A stretch of 64,000 nt of DNA from Collinsella tanakaei (GCF_016902615.1 NZ_JACJMB010000007.1:1-64000); one strand, 5' to 3'. Shown: positions 1 to 9,090, counted from the stretch's first letter. Notes: generated by a model from the letters alone, not told the origin. Program-made: numbers and translations.

Positions 1-60
1 ACTTGGGCGCGTATCGCGCGCCCAAGTGGCACCAAACTACCCCGTCCCCAATGAAGACAT
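1..60. repeat. Partial copy 1 of long palindromic repeat
   Basis: Right half of the repeat family, cut by the window edge. The central hairpin is ACTTGGGCGCG, a short loop, then CGCGCCCAAGT. It is followed by the shared right-hand core TGGCACCAAACTACCCCGTC and an outer arm ending ATGAAGACAT. The left outer arm would lie upstream of base 1. Confidence 0.8.
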
Positions 61-177
61 AGTGGGGATGTAACGTTTCGTACACCTAATTATTCGGTAC
101 CTTGACTTTCAGTTTCGCCGTAGTAATCTTTTTCGATCGAACCAGATTACCCGCGAAAAAAAAGAAAGGAGTACCGC

Positions 178-693
178 ATGTGTGTCAGCACGGAACCCGG
201 CCCCGACGGCAGCTCCGCCAAGGGCTTCGGTAGCCGCCGTGCGCCGGCCGATAAGCCGCAGCCGAACGACACGCCCGAGGAAGCCCGGGCCCGGCGCCTG
301 CTGTGGGATCTTGGCTATTTCAGCCATTACCTGCACTTCCATAGCGGCGGCCGTTCCGGCAGGGCGGCCATCATCTGCCTGCTCGCCAAAAACGACGGCC
401 AGATGTCGCAGCAGGAGCTCGGCGCCTATTTCGAGCTTCGCCCCGGCTCGCTCTCCGAGATTCTCGCCAAGATCGAGAACGCCGGCCTCATCGAGCGTAC
501 GCGCAATCCCGAAGACCGACGTCAGCTTTTCATCCGCCTGACCGAGAAGGGTTCCGAGGAGGCCGCTCGCGAGCAGGAAGCCAGAAAGCGCTTCCGCCAG
601 CGCGCGTTCTCGTGCATCTCGGCTGCAGAGCAGGAGCATCTCGTCGAGACCCTCGATACGATTCGCAAACATTGGGAGGAAATGGATGATTAA
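178..693 (+). CDS. MarR-family transcriptional regulator
   Basis: A 171-aa winged-helix regulator of the MarR family, which usually binds as a dimer to an operator at its own promoter and is released by a small ligand. The winged-helix region spans about residues 60-135. The recognition helix is preceded by QQELGAYFELRPGSLSEIL, and the wing carries the typical NPEDRRQLFIRLTEKG. An A/G-rich stretch (GAAAGGAG) sits a few bases before the ATG. Its stop overlaps the start of the first ABC exporter gene by 8 bp, so the three genes read as one operon. The context suggests it controls the exporter pair. The first 35 residues are poorly conserved-looking and the ligand is unknown. Confidence 0.88.
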   Translation: MCVSTEPGPDGSSAKGFGSRRAPADKPQPNDTPEEARARRLLWDLGYFSHYLHFHSGGRSGRAAIICLLAKNDGQMSQQELGAYFELRPGSLSEILAKIENAGLIERTRNPEDRRQLFIRLTEKGSEEAAREQEARKRFRQRAFSCISAAEQEHLVETLDTIRKHWEEMDD

Positions 694-2494
694 AACTCTC
701 ATGGGGAGCATCCGCGATTACAAGAAAGCGTCGATCGCCACCCCCGTCATCGTGTCGGGCGAGGTGGTCATGGAGGTCGCCATCCCCTTCGTGACCGCTC
801 AGCTCATCGATGCGATCCAGAATGGAGCGGATATCTCCGCCATGCTGCCCTACGCGGGCATCCTCGTGGCCATGGCGCTCGCCTCACTCGCCTTCGGCAT
901 CGGCGCGGGCGTCACGTGCTCTGAGGCTGCTTGCGGTTTCGCCAAGAACCTGCGCCACGACGTATTCGCCGCGGTGCAGCGCTTCAGCTTCGCCAACATC
1001 GATCAGTTCTCGAGCTCCTCGCTCGTCACGCGCCTGACCACGGACATCACCAACGTGCAGCTCGCCTACATGATGATCATCCGCACCGCTGTGCGCTGCC
1101 CGCTGATCCTCATCTGCGGCGTCGTCATGGCCTTCATCATGGGCGGTCCGCTCGCGTTCGTCTTCGTCATCATCGTACCGCTCCTCGGCTTCGGCCTGTT
1201 CAAGGTCGTGCGCACCGTGCACCCCATCTTCCGCGCGGTGTTCCATAAGTACGACGCGCTGAACGAGTCCATCGAGGAGAACGTCACGGGCATGCGCGAC
1301 GTGAAGAGCTACGTGCGCCAGGACTTCGAGAAGAAGAAGTTCGGCGTCGCCGCCCAGGACGTCTGCGCCGACTTCACGCGCGCCGAGAAGATCCTCGCGC
1401 TCAACGCCCCGATGATGAACTTCGCCGTCGACGTCGTGTTCGTCGTCATCATCCAGTTCGGCTCCTGGCTCATCATCTCCAGCCAGGGCACGCTGCTGAA
1501 CGTCGGCCAGCTCTCCGCGCTGACCACCTACGGCTTCATGATCCTCATGAGCCTCATGATGGTCTCCATGGTCTTCGCCATGATCACCATGGCCCAGGAG
1601 AGCGCCGAGCGCATCGTCGAGGTGATCGAGACCGAGCCGACCATCGAGAACCCGGAGCACCCCGTCACCTACATGCGCGACGGCTCCATCGATTTCGACG
1701 ACGTGACGTTCAAGTACTCCGAGAAGGCCGAGCACCGCGCGCTCGCCGAGATCGACCTGCACATCAAGAGCGGCGAGACGCTCGGCATCATGGGCGGCAC
1801 CGGCTCCGCCAAGACCTCGCTCGTGAACCTCATCAGCCGCCTGTACGACGTGACCGAGGGCTCCGTGAAGGTCGGCGGCGTGGACGTGCGCGACTACGAC
1901 CTCGAGTACCTGCGCAACAACGTGGCCGTCGTGCTGCAGAAAAACGTGTTGTTCTCCGGCACCATCAAGGAGAACCTGCGCTGGGGCAACCCGAACGCCT
2001 CCTACGACGAGCTCGTAGAGGTCTGCAAGCTCGCGCAGGCCGATGAGTTCATCCAGGGCTTCCCGCAGAAGTACGACACCTATATCGAGCAGGGCGGCAC
2101 GAACGTGTCCGGCGGCCAGAAGCAGCGCCTGTGCATCGCGCGCGCACTGCTGAAGCGCCCGAAGGTGCTGATCCTCGACGACTCCACGAGCGCCGTCGAC
2201 ACCAAGACCGATGCGCTCATCCGCGAGGGCCTGGCGCAGTACCTGCCCGATACCACCAAGATCATCATCGCGCAGCGCACGAGCTCGGTCGAGCACGCCG
2301 ACCGCATCCTGATCCTGGACAACGGCCACATCGCGGGCCTGGGCACGCATGAGGAGCTCATGCGGACGTGCGACATCTACCGCGATACCTATATCCAGCA
2401 GAACCGTACAGACGGAGAGGATGGATCCGCGACGGAGCAGCCGGCAGGGCAGCCCGCGACGGATGTCCAGACCACGGAAGGGGGTGTCGCGTAG
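686..2494 (+). CDS. ABC exporter subunit, TM-ATPase (degenerate site half)
   Basis: A 602-aa fused permease-ATPase, one half of a heterodimeric ABC exporter of the multidrug type in the cytoplasmic membrane. Residues 15-310 hold six membrane helices. The ATPase follows at about 330-570, with Walker A GGTGSAKTSLVN (an Ala where Gly is usual), Q-loop VVLQKNVLF, signature NVSGGQKQRL and Walker B VLILDDSTSAVD. The residue after Walker B is Asp instead of the catalytic Glu, as expected for the non-hydrolysing site partner in heterodimers. It overlaps the MarR gene by 8 bp and its stop abuts the next start. The exported substrate cannot be told from sequence. Confidence 0.92.
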   Translation: MIKTLMGSIRDYKKASIATPVIVSGEVVMEVAIPFVTAQLIDAIQNGADISAMLPYAGILVAMALASLAFGIGAGVTCSEAACGFAKNLRHDVFAAVQRFSFANIDQFSSSSLVTRLTTDITNVQLAYMMIIRTAVRCPLILICGVVMAFIMGGPLAFVFVIIVPLLGFGLFKVVRTVHPIFRAVFHKYDALNESIEENVTGMRDVKSYVRQDFEKKKFGVAAQDVCADFTRAEKILALNAPMMNFAVDVVFVVIIQFGSWLIISSQGTLLNVGQLSALTTYGFMILMSLMMVSMVFAMITMAQESAERIVEVIETEPTIENPEHPVTYMRDGSIDFDDVTFKYSEKAEHRALAEIDLHIKSGETLGIMGGTGSAKTSLVNLISRLYDVTEGSVKVGGVDVRDYDLEYLRNNVAVVLQKNVLFSGTIKENLRWGNPNASYDELVEVCKLAQADEFIQGFPQKYDTYIEQGGTNVSGGQKQRLCIARALLKRPKVLILDDSTSAVDTKTDALIREGLAQYLPDTTKIIIAQRTSSVEHADRILILDNGHIAGLGTHEELMRTCDIYRDTYIQQNRTDGEDGSATEQPAGQPATDVQTTEGGVA

Positions 2495-4465
2495 ATGAGC
2501 GTGAACGAGGACGCCAAGAAGGAATACGAGGCCAAGCGCCAAAACGTCGCCGGCCGCCAGAAGCCTGCCGACGGCAAGCAGGGCGGGCGCGGCAAGACGC
2601 TCGTGCGCCTCATCAAGACCCTGTTCCAGTTCTATCCCAAGATGCTGCCGATCGTGTTCGTGTGCATCATCGTCTCGGCCGTGCTCTCGGCCGTGCCCGC
2701 CATGTTCATGCAGCGGGCCCTCGAGGTCGTGACCGCCCACTGGCAGACCGGCGACTGGAGCGCCGTCGCCGGCCAGATCGGCGGCATCACCCTCGCGCTC
2801 GTGGGGGTGTACGTCATCGCGCTGACCTCGACCACCGTATACACCCGCATGATGGCCATCATCACGCAGGGCTCGCTGGAGAAGTTCCGCGAGCGCCTGT
2901 TCGACCACATGCAGGACCTGCCCATCAGCTACTTCGACCAGCACCAGCGCGGCGATATCATGAGCTACTACACCAACGATATCGACACGCTGCGCCAGAT
3001 GATCTCGCAGTCGCTGCCCAACATCACGCTGACCGTGATCACCTGCTTCTCCGTCGTGTTCGTCATGGTCTACTACAGCGTGTGGATGGCGCTTGTCGTG
3101 CTCATCGGCGTGTTCGTGATGGCCAACACCACCAAGACGCTCGGCGGCCGCTCCGCCCGCAACTTCGTGGCGCAGCAGCGCGAGATCGGCGTCGTCGAGG
3201 GACATGTCGAGGAGATCATGAACGGCCAGCGCGTCGTGAAGGTCTTCTGCCATGAGGACGCCGCCCAGGCCGACTTCGACGTGCGCAACGAGGCGCTGTT
3301 CCGCGCGAGCCGCGCCGCGAACATGTACACCAACACGCTCGGCCCGATCCTCATGAACCTCGGCAACCTGATGTATGTCATCGTGGCGCTCGCCGGCGGC
3401 ATCTTCATCGCCACGGGCGTGCCGAACCTGTCCATCTCGGGCCTCGGCTTCTCTATCGCCGTGACCGTTCCGTTCCTGAACATGACCAAGCAGTTCGCCG
3501 GCCAGATCGGCCAGATCTCCCAGCAGATCAACGCCGTGGTCATGGGCCTTGCCGGCGCGGAGCGCATCTTCGAGCTCATGGACGAGCAGCCCGAAGCCGA
3601 CGAGGGCTACGTCACGCTCGTGAACGCCAAGATGGAGAACGGCCAGCTCGTCGAGGTCGAGAGCGGTCGCCAGACCGGTCGCTGGGCCTGGAAGCACCCG
3701 CATGCCGACGGCACCTGCGAGCTCGTGCCGCTCCAGGGCGACGTGCGCCTGTCGCATGTCGACTTCGGCTACAAGCCCGGCCACACCGTGCTGCATGACG
3801 TGAGCGTGTGGGCGAAGCCCGGCCAGAAGATCGCCTTCGTGGGCGCCACCGGCGCGGGCAAGACGACCATCACGAACCTCATCAACCGCTTCTACGACAT
3901 CGCCGACGGCAAGATCCGCTACGACGGCATCAACATCAACAAGATCAAGAAGGACGACCTGCGCCGTTCGCTCGGCATGGTGCTGCAGGACGTGAACCTG
4001 TTCACCGGCACCGTCATGGACAACATCCGCTACGGACGTCTGGACGCCACCGACGAGGAGTGCATCGCCGCGGCCAAGCTCGCCGGCGCACACGGCTTCA
4101 TCGAGCGCCTGCCCGAGGGCTACAACACGATGCTGACTGACAACGGCTCGAACCTGTCGCAGGGCCAGCGCCAGCTGCTCTCGATCTCGCGCGCAGCCGT
4201 CGCCGACCCGCCGGTCATGATCCTCGATGAGGCAACTTCCTCGATCGACACCCGTACCGAGGCGATCGTCCAAAAGGGCATGGACGCCCTCATGAGCGGC
4301 CGCACCACGTTCGTGATTGCGCACCGCCTGTCGACCGTCCGCAACTCCGACGCGATCATCGTGCTCGACCACGGCCGCATCATCGAGCGCGGCAGCCACG
4401 ACGAGCTGATCGCCAAGCGCGGCACGTACTACCAGCTCTACACGGGCGCCTTCGAGCTCGAGTAA
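2495..4465 (+). CDS. ABC exporter subunit, TM-ATPase (catalytic half)
   Basis: A 656-aa partner of the preceding exporter half; its ATG directly follows the upstream TAG, so translation is probably coupled. A basic 35-residue N-terminal tail precedes six membrane helices (about 45-345). A roughly 50-residue linker (about 375-415) then leads into the ATPase. Walker A is GATGAGKTTITN, the Q-loop VLQDVNLFTG, and the signature NLSQGQRQLL (Gln for the first Gly). Walker B MILDEATSSID keeps the catalytic Glu, and the switch His is in FVIAHRLSTVRN. This is the normal complement to a degenerate partner. A strong terminator follows within 45 bp, closing the operon. Confidence 0.92.
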   Translation: MSVNEDAKKEYEAKRQNVAGRQKPADGKQGGRGKTLVRLIKTLFQFYPKMLPIVFVCIIVSAVLSAVPAMFMQRALEVVTAHWQTGDWSAVAGQIGGITLALVGVYVIALTSTTVYTRMMAIITQGSLEKFRERLFDHMQDLPISYFDQHQRGDIMSYYTNDIDTLRQMISQSLPNITLTVITCFSVVFVMVYYSVWMALVVLIGVFVMANTTKTLGGRSARNFVAQQREIGVVEGHVEEIMNGQRVVKVFCHEDAAQADFDVRNEALFRASRAANMYTNTLGPILMNLGNLMYVIVALAGGIFIATGVPNLSISGLGFSIAVTVPFLNMTKQFAGQIGQISQQINAVVMGLAGAERIFELMDEQPEADEGYVTLVNAKMENGQLVEVESGRQTGRWAWKHPHADGTCELVPLQGDVRLSHVDFGYKPGHTVLHDVSVWAKPGQKIAFVGATGAGKTTITNLINRFYDIADGKIRYDGININKIKKDDLRRSLGMVLQDVNLFTGTVMDNIRYGRLDATDEECIAAAKLAGAHGFIERLPEGYNTMLTDNGSNLSQGQRQLLSISRAAVADPPVMILDEATSSIDTRTEAIVQKGMDALMSGRTTFVIAHRLSTVRNSDAIIVLDHGRIIERGSHDELIAKRGTYYQLYTGAFELE

Positions 4466-4505
4466 GCGAGTAGATCTTCGCAGCGACGCGACCGTCGCAT
4501 ATGGG

Positions 4506-4560
4506 AAGCGGCGCGCACCCTTCGGCCGATGGCCCTCCGGGTGCGCGCCGCTTTTCTTGT
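4506..4560 (+). terminator. Rho-independent terminator of the MarR-ABC operon
   Basis: A 15-bp stem (AAGCGGCGCGCACCC paired with GGGTGCGCGCCGCTT) with an 18-nt loop, followed by TTTTCTTG. Confidence 0.88.
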
Positions 4561-4569
4561 CGCGCTGGC

Positions 4570-4929
4570 CTACTCGGAGCCGAGCACCTTGCGCGCCTTC
4601 TCCAACACCGCCTCGCGGATGAACTTCGACTTCGTCTGGCCGCAGGCATCCGCCGCCCGCTTCACGTAGTCGACAAGCGACCGGGGCATCTTGAACGTGA
4701 CGACCGCAGAAGGCTCGTCCTCAGACAGGGGCGGGCGCCCCGGAGGCGTCGCGTGCATGCGGCGCCATTCGCGCTTCGTGGGACCGCCGGGAGACCCGGG
4801 GCCGAGAAAGACAGGGCCCCATTCGCCCTCCGGTATCTCACCACGATCCCACGGCGCCGCCAGCTTATCTAGCAGCTCCTCTGTTAGTTCCGTTCCGTCT
4901 TCAGTGTGAAACGGTTTTATCTTCGCCAT
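4570..4929 (-). CDS. BrnA-like antitoxin with C-terminal ribbon-helix-helix
   Basis: A 119-aa protein whose last 45 residues look like a ribbon-helix-helix DNA-binding domain: strand AVVTFKMPRSL, helix VDYVKRAADACG, turn, then helix KSKFIREAVLEKARKVL. The N-terminal 70 residues are proline-rich and polar, as in the toxin-binding part of BrnA antitoxins. It lies 12 bp downstream of the small gene at 4942-5208. Toxin first, antitoxin second is the BrnT-BrnA order. It is expected to neutralise the partner and to repress the promoter through the palindrome upstream of the toxin gene. The family assignment rests on architecture and order; the RHH call itself is firm. Confidence 0.72.
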   Translation of the reverse strand: MAKIKPFHTEDGTELTEELLDKLAAPWDRGEIPEGEWGPVFLGPGSPGGPTKREWRRMHATPPGRPPLSEDEPSAVVTFKMPRSLVDYVKRAADACGQTKSKFIREAVLEKARKVLGSE

Positions 4930-4941
4930 ATTCGCCTCACC

Positions 4942-5208
4942 TCACAGAAGACCGGGTGCTTTCCTCACCTTATTTGTCGCCCTCATCGCATGAAAGATGA
5001 CCCATCGTTCCTTTTCCTCGTTCCATACGGCAACCAGCTGAATATCATGCCCTGTTGCGTCCGGCCCAATCATGACGTGCTGCGGAGGATACGGACCATG
5101 GCGTACGTGCTCCTTATACGCATTTCGCCATACATGCAAAATGTCTTGCTTGCTTAATCCATGCTGGTAAGCATGGGAAGCTACTATCGGTCTGGAACGC
5201 ATGGGCAC
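4942..5208 (-). CDS. BrnT/DUF4258-like ribonuclease toxin candidate
   Basis: An 88-aa basic protein, first gene of a two-gene module with an RHH antitoxin. Visible signposts are HGLSKQDILHVWRNA near the start, a central VMIGPDATGHDIQLVAVW and the C-terminal VIFHAMRATNKVRK. That layout (N-terminal helix, strand with IGPD..G, final HAM/R segment) matches small RelE/BrnT-fold proteins annotated as toxins in actinobacteria. The start is GTG at 5208 or ATG at 5202; AAAGGT and a G-run precede both. A 28-bp palindrome lies 10 bp upstream of the start, as expected for an autoregulated toxin-antitoxin operon. Toxic activity is inferred, not shown. Confidence 0.65.
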   Translation of the reverse strand: MPMRSRPIVASHAYQHGLSKQDILHVWRNAYKEHVRHGPYPPQHVMIGPDATGHDIQLVAVWNEEKERWVIFHAMRATNKVRKAPGLL

Positions 5209-5217
5209 CCCCTACCT

Positions 5218-5245
5218 TTAGTATTACTTTATATGGTAAAACTAA
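5218..5245. promoter_or_regulatory. Palindromic operator of the toxin-antitoxin module
   Basis: Inverted repeat TTAGTATTAC, 8-bp spacer, GTAAAACTAA: the arms match at 9 of 10 positions. It is AT-rich in a GC-rich genome and lies just upstream of the toxin start. On the minus strand a TTGAAC hexamer followed after 17 bp by TACCAT would place the -10 inside it. It is a likely site for the RHH antitoxin. Confidence 0.6.
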
Positions 5246-5250
5246 TTATC

Positions 5251-5285
5251 TTGCAGTTCAACGCTGTTTGAGCGTTGTGTTGCAA
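5251..5285. repeat. Stem-loop / inverted repeat upstream of the toxin operon
   Basis: Nested arms TTGCA...TGCAA and CAACGCT...AGCGTTG around a 5-nt loop, overlapping the proposed -35 of the toxin promoter. The rest of the gap to 5511 shows no gene or other signal that I can support. Confidence 0.45.
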
Positions 5286-5511
5286 GCGTAGATGCGATCC
5301 CTTGATGCCCATTCGGAAGTGGCCGACAAAATGCCTGTCGCATTCTTTCACGAACCTATTCGGGACCTGACCGGGGATGGATTACGCAGGGCTTGAGAGC
5401 AGGTGCCGCCCGAGGCTCCCCGGTTGTTTGTCATGGACGGCAGCCCACAGAAGCGCTCCGCATGACCATTCTTCACATGTGGATCCAGCCAACTAGAATG
5501 TGTCGGATGCC

Positions 5512-6333
5512 CTACACGAGGCCGAAGTGCTCAAGGCCGGTGGCGACGCCATCGTGCTCCGCCGTATCGGTCACATATGCCGCCATCGCCTTGACCGAAT
5601 CGAGGGCGTTGCCCATGGCGACGGGCGTCTCCACCGCACGCAGCATCGGCAGGTCGTTCTCGGAATCGCCGAACGCATAGGTGTTGTGGACGCCGTGCTG
5701 CAGATACGAGAGCGCCGAGCGAACGCCCGCGCCCTTGTCGACGCCGAGCAGGGTGCACTCGCCGGTGCCGAGGCCCAGATCGTAGCGCCCGTAATGCGCA
5801 TCGATGAAATCGGAGATCTGCGCGAGCTTCGGCAGCATGTCGTTTGTGAAGGAGAACTTGCTGAAGCGCATATCCGTGAGGTCGCGCATCTCCTCCAGCG
5901 AGTGCGTGACCACGGTGCCCGGGATGTCGGTGTAATCGCCGCCGTTCGGCAGGTAGGCCGCGAAGGTGTTCGTTCCCTCGAACACAGCCTCGATACCGAG
6001 GTCGGTGAAGCGCAGAAGCGTCTCGACGAGGAGCTGCTCGTCAATCATGCGCTCCTCGATGACGCGCCCGTCCATGTAAAGGCAGGCGCCAGCGGAAAGC
6101 ACGAGGCCGGCGGGCTCCAAGTCGAGCAGCGGCTGCTGCACCAGGCAGAGCGGGCGACCGGTGCAGATGATGGCCGCATGGCCGCGTGCCCGCAGACGCG
6201 CGAACGCATCGGCGACCGCGGCAGACGGGCGGGCCCGGGCGACGTTTTCCGCCGCGTTGTTCGCCGGATCATGCCAGACGATCGTGCCGTCGACGTCGAA
6301 AAAGATAACCGCGTTCGCGTCGTTGCCCTGCAT
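5512..6333 (-). CDS. HAD-superfamily (Cof-type, IIB) phosphatase
   Basis: About 273 aa. A cytosolic HAD hydrolase of the Cof/YkrA subfamily, which dephosphorylates sugar phosphates, nucleotides or similar small molecules. Motif I is FFDVDGT near the N-terminus, motif II IICTGRP, motif III a Lys in FSKFSFTND, and motif IV FGDSENDLPML. The type IIB cap occupies the middle, with TRP-like turns after residue 85. ATG codons at 6339 and 6333 are both possible. AAAGGA lies 9 nt before 6333 but only 3 nt before 6339, so I chose the second. It stands alone, with no operon partner. The substrate is unknown. Confidence 0.88.
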   Translation of the reverse strand: MQGNDANAVIFFDVDGTIVWHDPANNAAENVARARPSAAVADAFARLRARGHAAIICTGRPLCLVQQPLLDLEPAGLVLSAGACLYMDGRVIEERMIDEQLLVETLLRFTDLGIEAVFEGTNTFAAYLPNGGDYTDIPGTVVTHSLEEMRDLTDMRFSKFSFTNDMLPKLAQISDFIDAHYGRYDLGLGTGECTLLGVDKGAGVRSALSYLQHGVHNTYAFGDSENDLPMLRAVETPVAMGNALDSVKAMAAYVTDTAEHDGVATGLEHFGLV

Positions 6334-6669
6334 GCGCATCCGTCCTTTCTTGACTGCGCGCCATTATATGACGGCGATATGCGTAGGAGCATGAGCCACT
6401 TTGGTTTTGTACGGGATGTTCCGGCGTTTTAGCTTGAGCAAACGGCGGGCCTGGGCGCTTGCCCTCTTATCTCACATTCCCCGCGCCACGTGCATAGTGC
6501 GGATTTCCCACGGTCTTACCTGCGCAGGTTCGCCACCGCGCGCCAGCATATTATGATGCGAAGAACATATTCCCAGCACGCGGCGGCGATGCGCGCGATT
6601 CGGCTGCTCCTGCACCTCGGCACAGTGGCGCACGCAGGCATGCCGCCGCATACGTTCGAAAGGTTTCCC

Positions 6670-8976
6670 ATGGAGTTCTACGCAAGCTGCCCCGAAGGCT
6701 TTGAGTCCGCCCTCGCCGACGAGCTGCGCTCCCTGGGAACCCCGCGCGTTCGCAAGCTCAAGGGCCGCGTGTCGTTCGAGGGCGAGCCGCTCAACGCCGA
6801 GCGCGTGTGCCTGTGGTCGCGCCTGGCGAGCCGCGTGCTCGTGGTCGTAGGACGCTTCGGCTGCCGCGACGCGCGCGACCTGTATGACGGCACCTATGAC
6901 ATCGCGTGGGAGGACATCCTGCGCCGCGGGTCGACGATCGCCGTCTCGGCACGTGGCACGAACGATGAGTTGCGCAACACCCGCTACGCCTCGCTCTGCG
7001 TGAAGGACGCCATCTGCGACCGGCTGGCCGACGAGACCGGCGCCCGCGCCGACGTGGACACCGAGCACCCCGACGCGCACGTCACCCTGACGCTGCGCGG
7101 CGAGCGCGCGAGCATCCAGCTCGACCTGTCCGGCGATGCGCTGTTCCGCCGGCTGCCGCGCGACGCCACGCGTGCCGGCGGTGCCCATGTGCTGCGTCCC
7201 GATTACGCCGCACTCGCCCTCGCCCAGGCGAAATGGGCCGACGCCTGCCACACCGCCGCGGACACCAACGCGCCCTGCGTCCTGATCGACGCCTGCTGCG
7301 CTGGCGGCGGCATCGTCCTCGAAGCGGCCTCCATCGCAGCCGGCCGCGCCCCGGGCGCGCGCCGCGAGTTCTGGGGTTTCACCAGCTGGGCTGCGCACGA
7401 CCCCATCGCCTGGACCAAGCTGCTCGCCGATGCCCGCGCACATGAGTGTCGCTGCGGCGCGATCCGCATCGTCGCCACCGACAGCGACCAGCAGGCCGTC
7501 GCCCTCGCGCGGCGCATCCTCAAAAGCTCCCACCTCGACCAGCAGGTCATCTTCACGCAGGCGAACGCCGACAAGCTGCTATCCAAACTCGGCCTCAACC
7601 GCCACGATGCCATAGCACCCGTTCTGGCCGGCACCATCGTGGCGGACACCACCGATATCGCCCTTTCCCGCATGAGCCGTACGCTCACGCTGCTGCAGGA
7701 TCTGCGCGATGCGCCCGAAACCGCAGCACTGCCCCTTGTCGCACTTGAGCGCACCGATCTGCTCGAGCGAACACTCGGCGAGGACGCCATCGCCCATATC
7801 CGCATCAGGCCGAACAACGACCCGGCGCGCCTGCTGGTCTTTGGGGCCGAGGCCACGGGCGACGCCGCGGCGGCCCCCTCCCCCGCCGGCGACGGAGCGC
7901 GCGACGATGACGCCTCCGCCACGCCGCGCGCCACGGTCGACGTGGGCGATGGCTCCCCCATCCCCGTGCTCATTCCAGAATCCGACCAGTTCGCCGCGCG
8001 TCTGAAGAAGGTCGCCCGCCTGCGCCGCAAGTGGGCGAAGCGCACCGGCGTCACGTGCTATCGCGTCTACGACGCCGACCTGCCCGATTATGCCGCGGCC
8101 ATCGACCTGTACGAGGGCTCTGCCGCCACACCGGGCCGGTGGCTCGTGATCGCCGAGTACGCCGCCCCGCGCTCAGTCGACCCCGAGCTCGCCCAGGCGC
8201 GCCTGCTCGATATGCTCGCCATCGCCTCGCGCGTGCTCGGCGTCGAACCCGACCATGTGGCGGCGCGATCGCGCACCCGTTCGCGCGGCGGCTCGCAGTA
8301 TGCCGGCGCCGGGTCGCGCAACCGCGGCGGCGCCTCAACCGATGCTTCAAGCCCGCTCATCCAGGAGGGTGGCCTAACGTTCTCGGTCAACTTCAACGAT
8401 TACCTCGACACCGGCATCTTCTTGGACCACCGCGTGACCCGCGACCTCGTGCGTCAGCGCGCGCAGGGCTGCCGGCGCTTCCTCAACCTGTTCGCCTACA
8501 CGGGCACCGCGACCTGCTACGCCGCAGACGGCGGTGCCGAGCGCACCACCACGGTCGACCTCTCGAACACCTACCTGGACTGGGCGCGCCGCAATATGGA
8601 GCTCAACGGCTTCACCGGCCGCGCGCATGAGTTCGTGCGCGCCGACGTGCTCGCGTGGATCGACGATGCCAGGCGCGCGCACCGCAGTTGGGACCTCATC
8701 TTCTGCGACCCGCCGACGTTCTCCAACTCGTCGAAGATGGGCGAGCGCACTTGGGACGTGCAGCGCGACCACGTGTGGCTCCTCACCTGCCTGGCCGACC
8801 TGCTCACGCCGGGCGGTCTCGCGATCTTCTCGTGCAACCTGCGCACCTTCAAGCCCGCGCTCGACGAGCTTGCCGCGGCAGGCGTCTCGGTCGAGGACAT
8901 CACAGCCGAGACCATCCCCGAGGACTTCTCCCGCAACGGCAAGATCCACCACTGCTACCTGGTCCGCCGCGCGTAG
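6670..8976 (+). CDS. rlmKL: RlmKL-type bifunctional 23S rRNA methyltransferase (RlmL half degenerate)
   Basis: A 768-aa protein laid out like E. coli RlmKL: a THUMP/ferredoxin-like N-terminus (FYASCPEGFESALADELR), an RlmL-type methyltransferase (about 160-440) and an RlmK-type methyltransferase (about 480-768). The RlmK half looks intact: FLNLFAYTGTATCYAA for SAM binding and FCDPPTFSNSSKM for catalysis. The RlmL half is not. Its SAM loop reads DACCAGGGIVLEAA where E. coli has the GSGT type, and the NPPYG catalytic motif is replaced by VADTTDIALSRM. So only m7G2069 formation seems supported; m2G2445 is doubtful. The ATG at 6670 follows AAAGG by 6 nt. A longer reading frame back to 6490 exists but lacks conservation. 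The 330-bp gap upstream shows nothing else. Confidence 0.88.
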   Translation: MEFYASCPEGFESALADELRSLGTPRVRKLKGRVSFEGEPLNAERVCLWSRLASRVLVVVGRFGCRDARDLYDGTYDIAWEDILRRGSTIAVSARGTNDELRNTRYASLCVKDAICDRLADETGARADVDTEHPDAHVTLTLRGERASIQLDLSGDALFRRLPRDATRAGGAHVLRPDYAALALAQAKWADACHTAADTNAPCVLIDACCAGGGIVLEAASIAAGRAPGARREFWGFTSWAAHDPIAWTKLLADARAHECRCGAIRIVATDSDQQAVALARRILKSSHLDQQVIFTQANADKLLSKLGLNRHDAIAPVLAGTIVADTTDIALSRMSRTLTLLQDLRDAPETAALPLVALERTDLLERTLGEDAIAHIRIRPNNDPARLLVFGAEATGDAAAAPSPAGDGARDDDASATPRATVDVGDGSPIPVLIPESDQFAARLKKVARLRRKWAKRTGVTCYRVYDADLPDYAAAIDLYEGSAATPGRWLVIAEYAAPRSVDPELAQARLLDMLAIASRVLGVEPDHVAARSRTRSRGGSQYAGAGSRNRGGASTDASSPLIQEGGLTFSVNFNDYLDTGIFLDHRVTRDLVRQRAQGCRRFLNLFAYTGTATCYAADGGAERTTTVDLSNTYLDWARRNMELNGFTGRAHEFVRADVLAWIDDARRAHRSWDLIFCDPPTFSNSSKMGERTWDVQRDHVWLLTCLADLLTPGGLAIFSCNLRTFKPALDELAAAGVSVEDITAETIPEDFSRNGKIHHCYLVRRA

Positions 8977-8993
8977 CAGCTGTATTCGGCCGG

Positions 8994-9090
8994 GGTGTGT
9001 CCTTCAGGGGGACGGGGCAGTTTGGTGCCATCGCGCGCCGAGCCGGCGCGCGATGGCACCAAACTGCCCCGTCCCCCTGAAGGACACACC
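8994..9090. repeat. Copy 2 of long palindromic repeat (97 bp, perfect)
   Basis: Two perfect 47-bp arms around a 3-nt loop (AGC). The core reads GGGGACGGGG then CAGTTTGGTGCCA. The outer arm begins GGTGTGTCCTTCAG and the central arm is TCGCGCGCCG. It lies between rlmKL and kup. Confidence 0.95.

Noticed and set aside
884-4399. 1171-aa minus-strand open frame opposite the first ABC exporter pair
   Set aside because: Its composition (His/Asp/Arg/Val-rich, no domains) is that of an antisense shadow in GC-rich DNA. The plus-strand ABC genes have full motifs.
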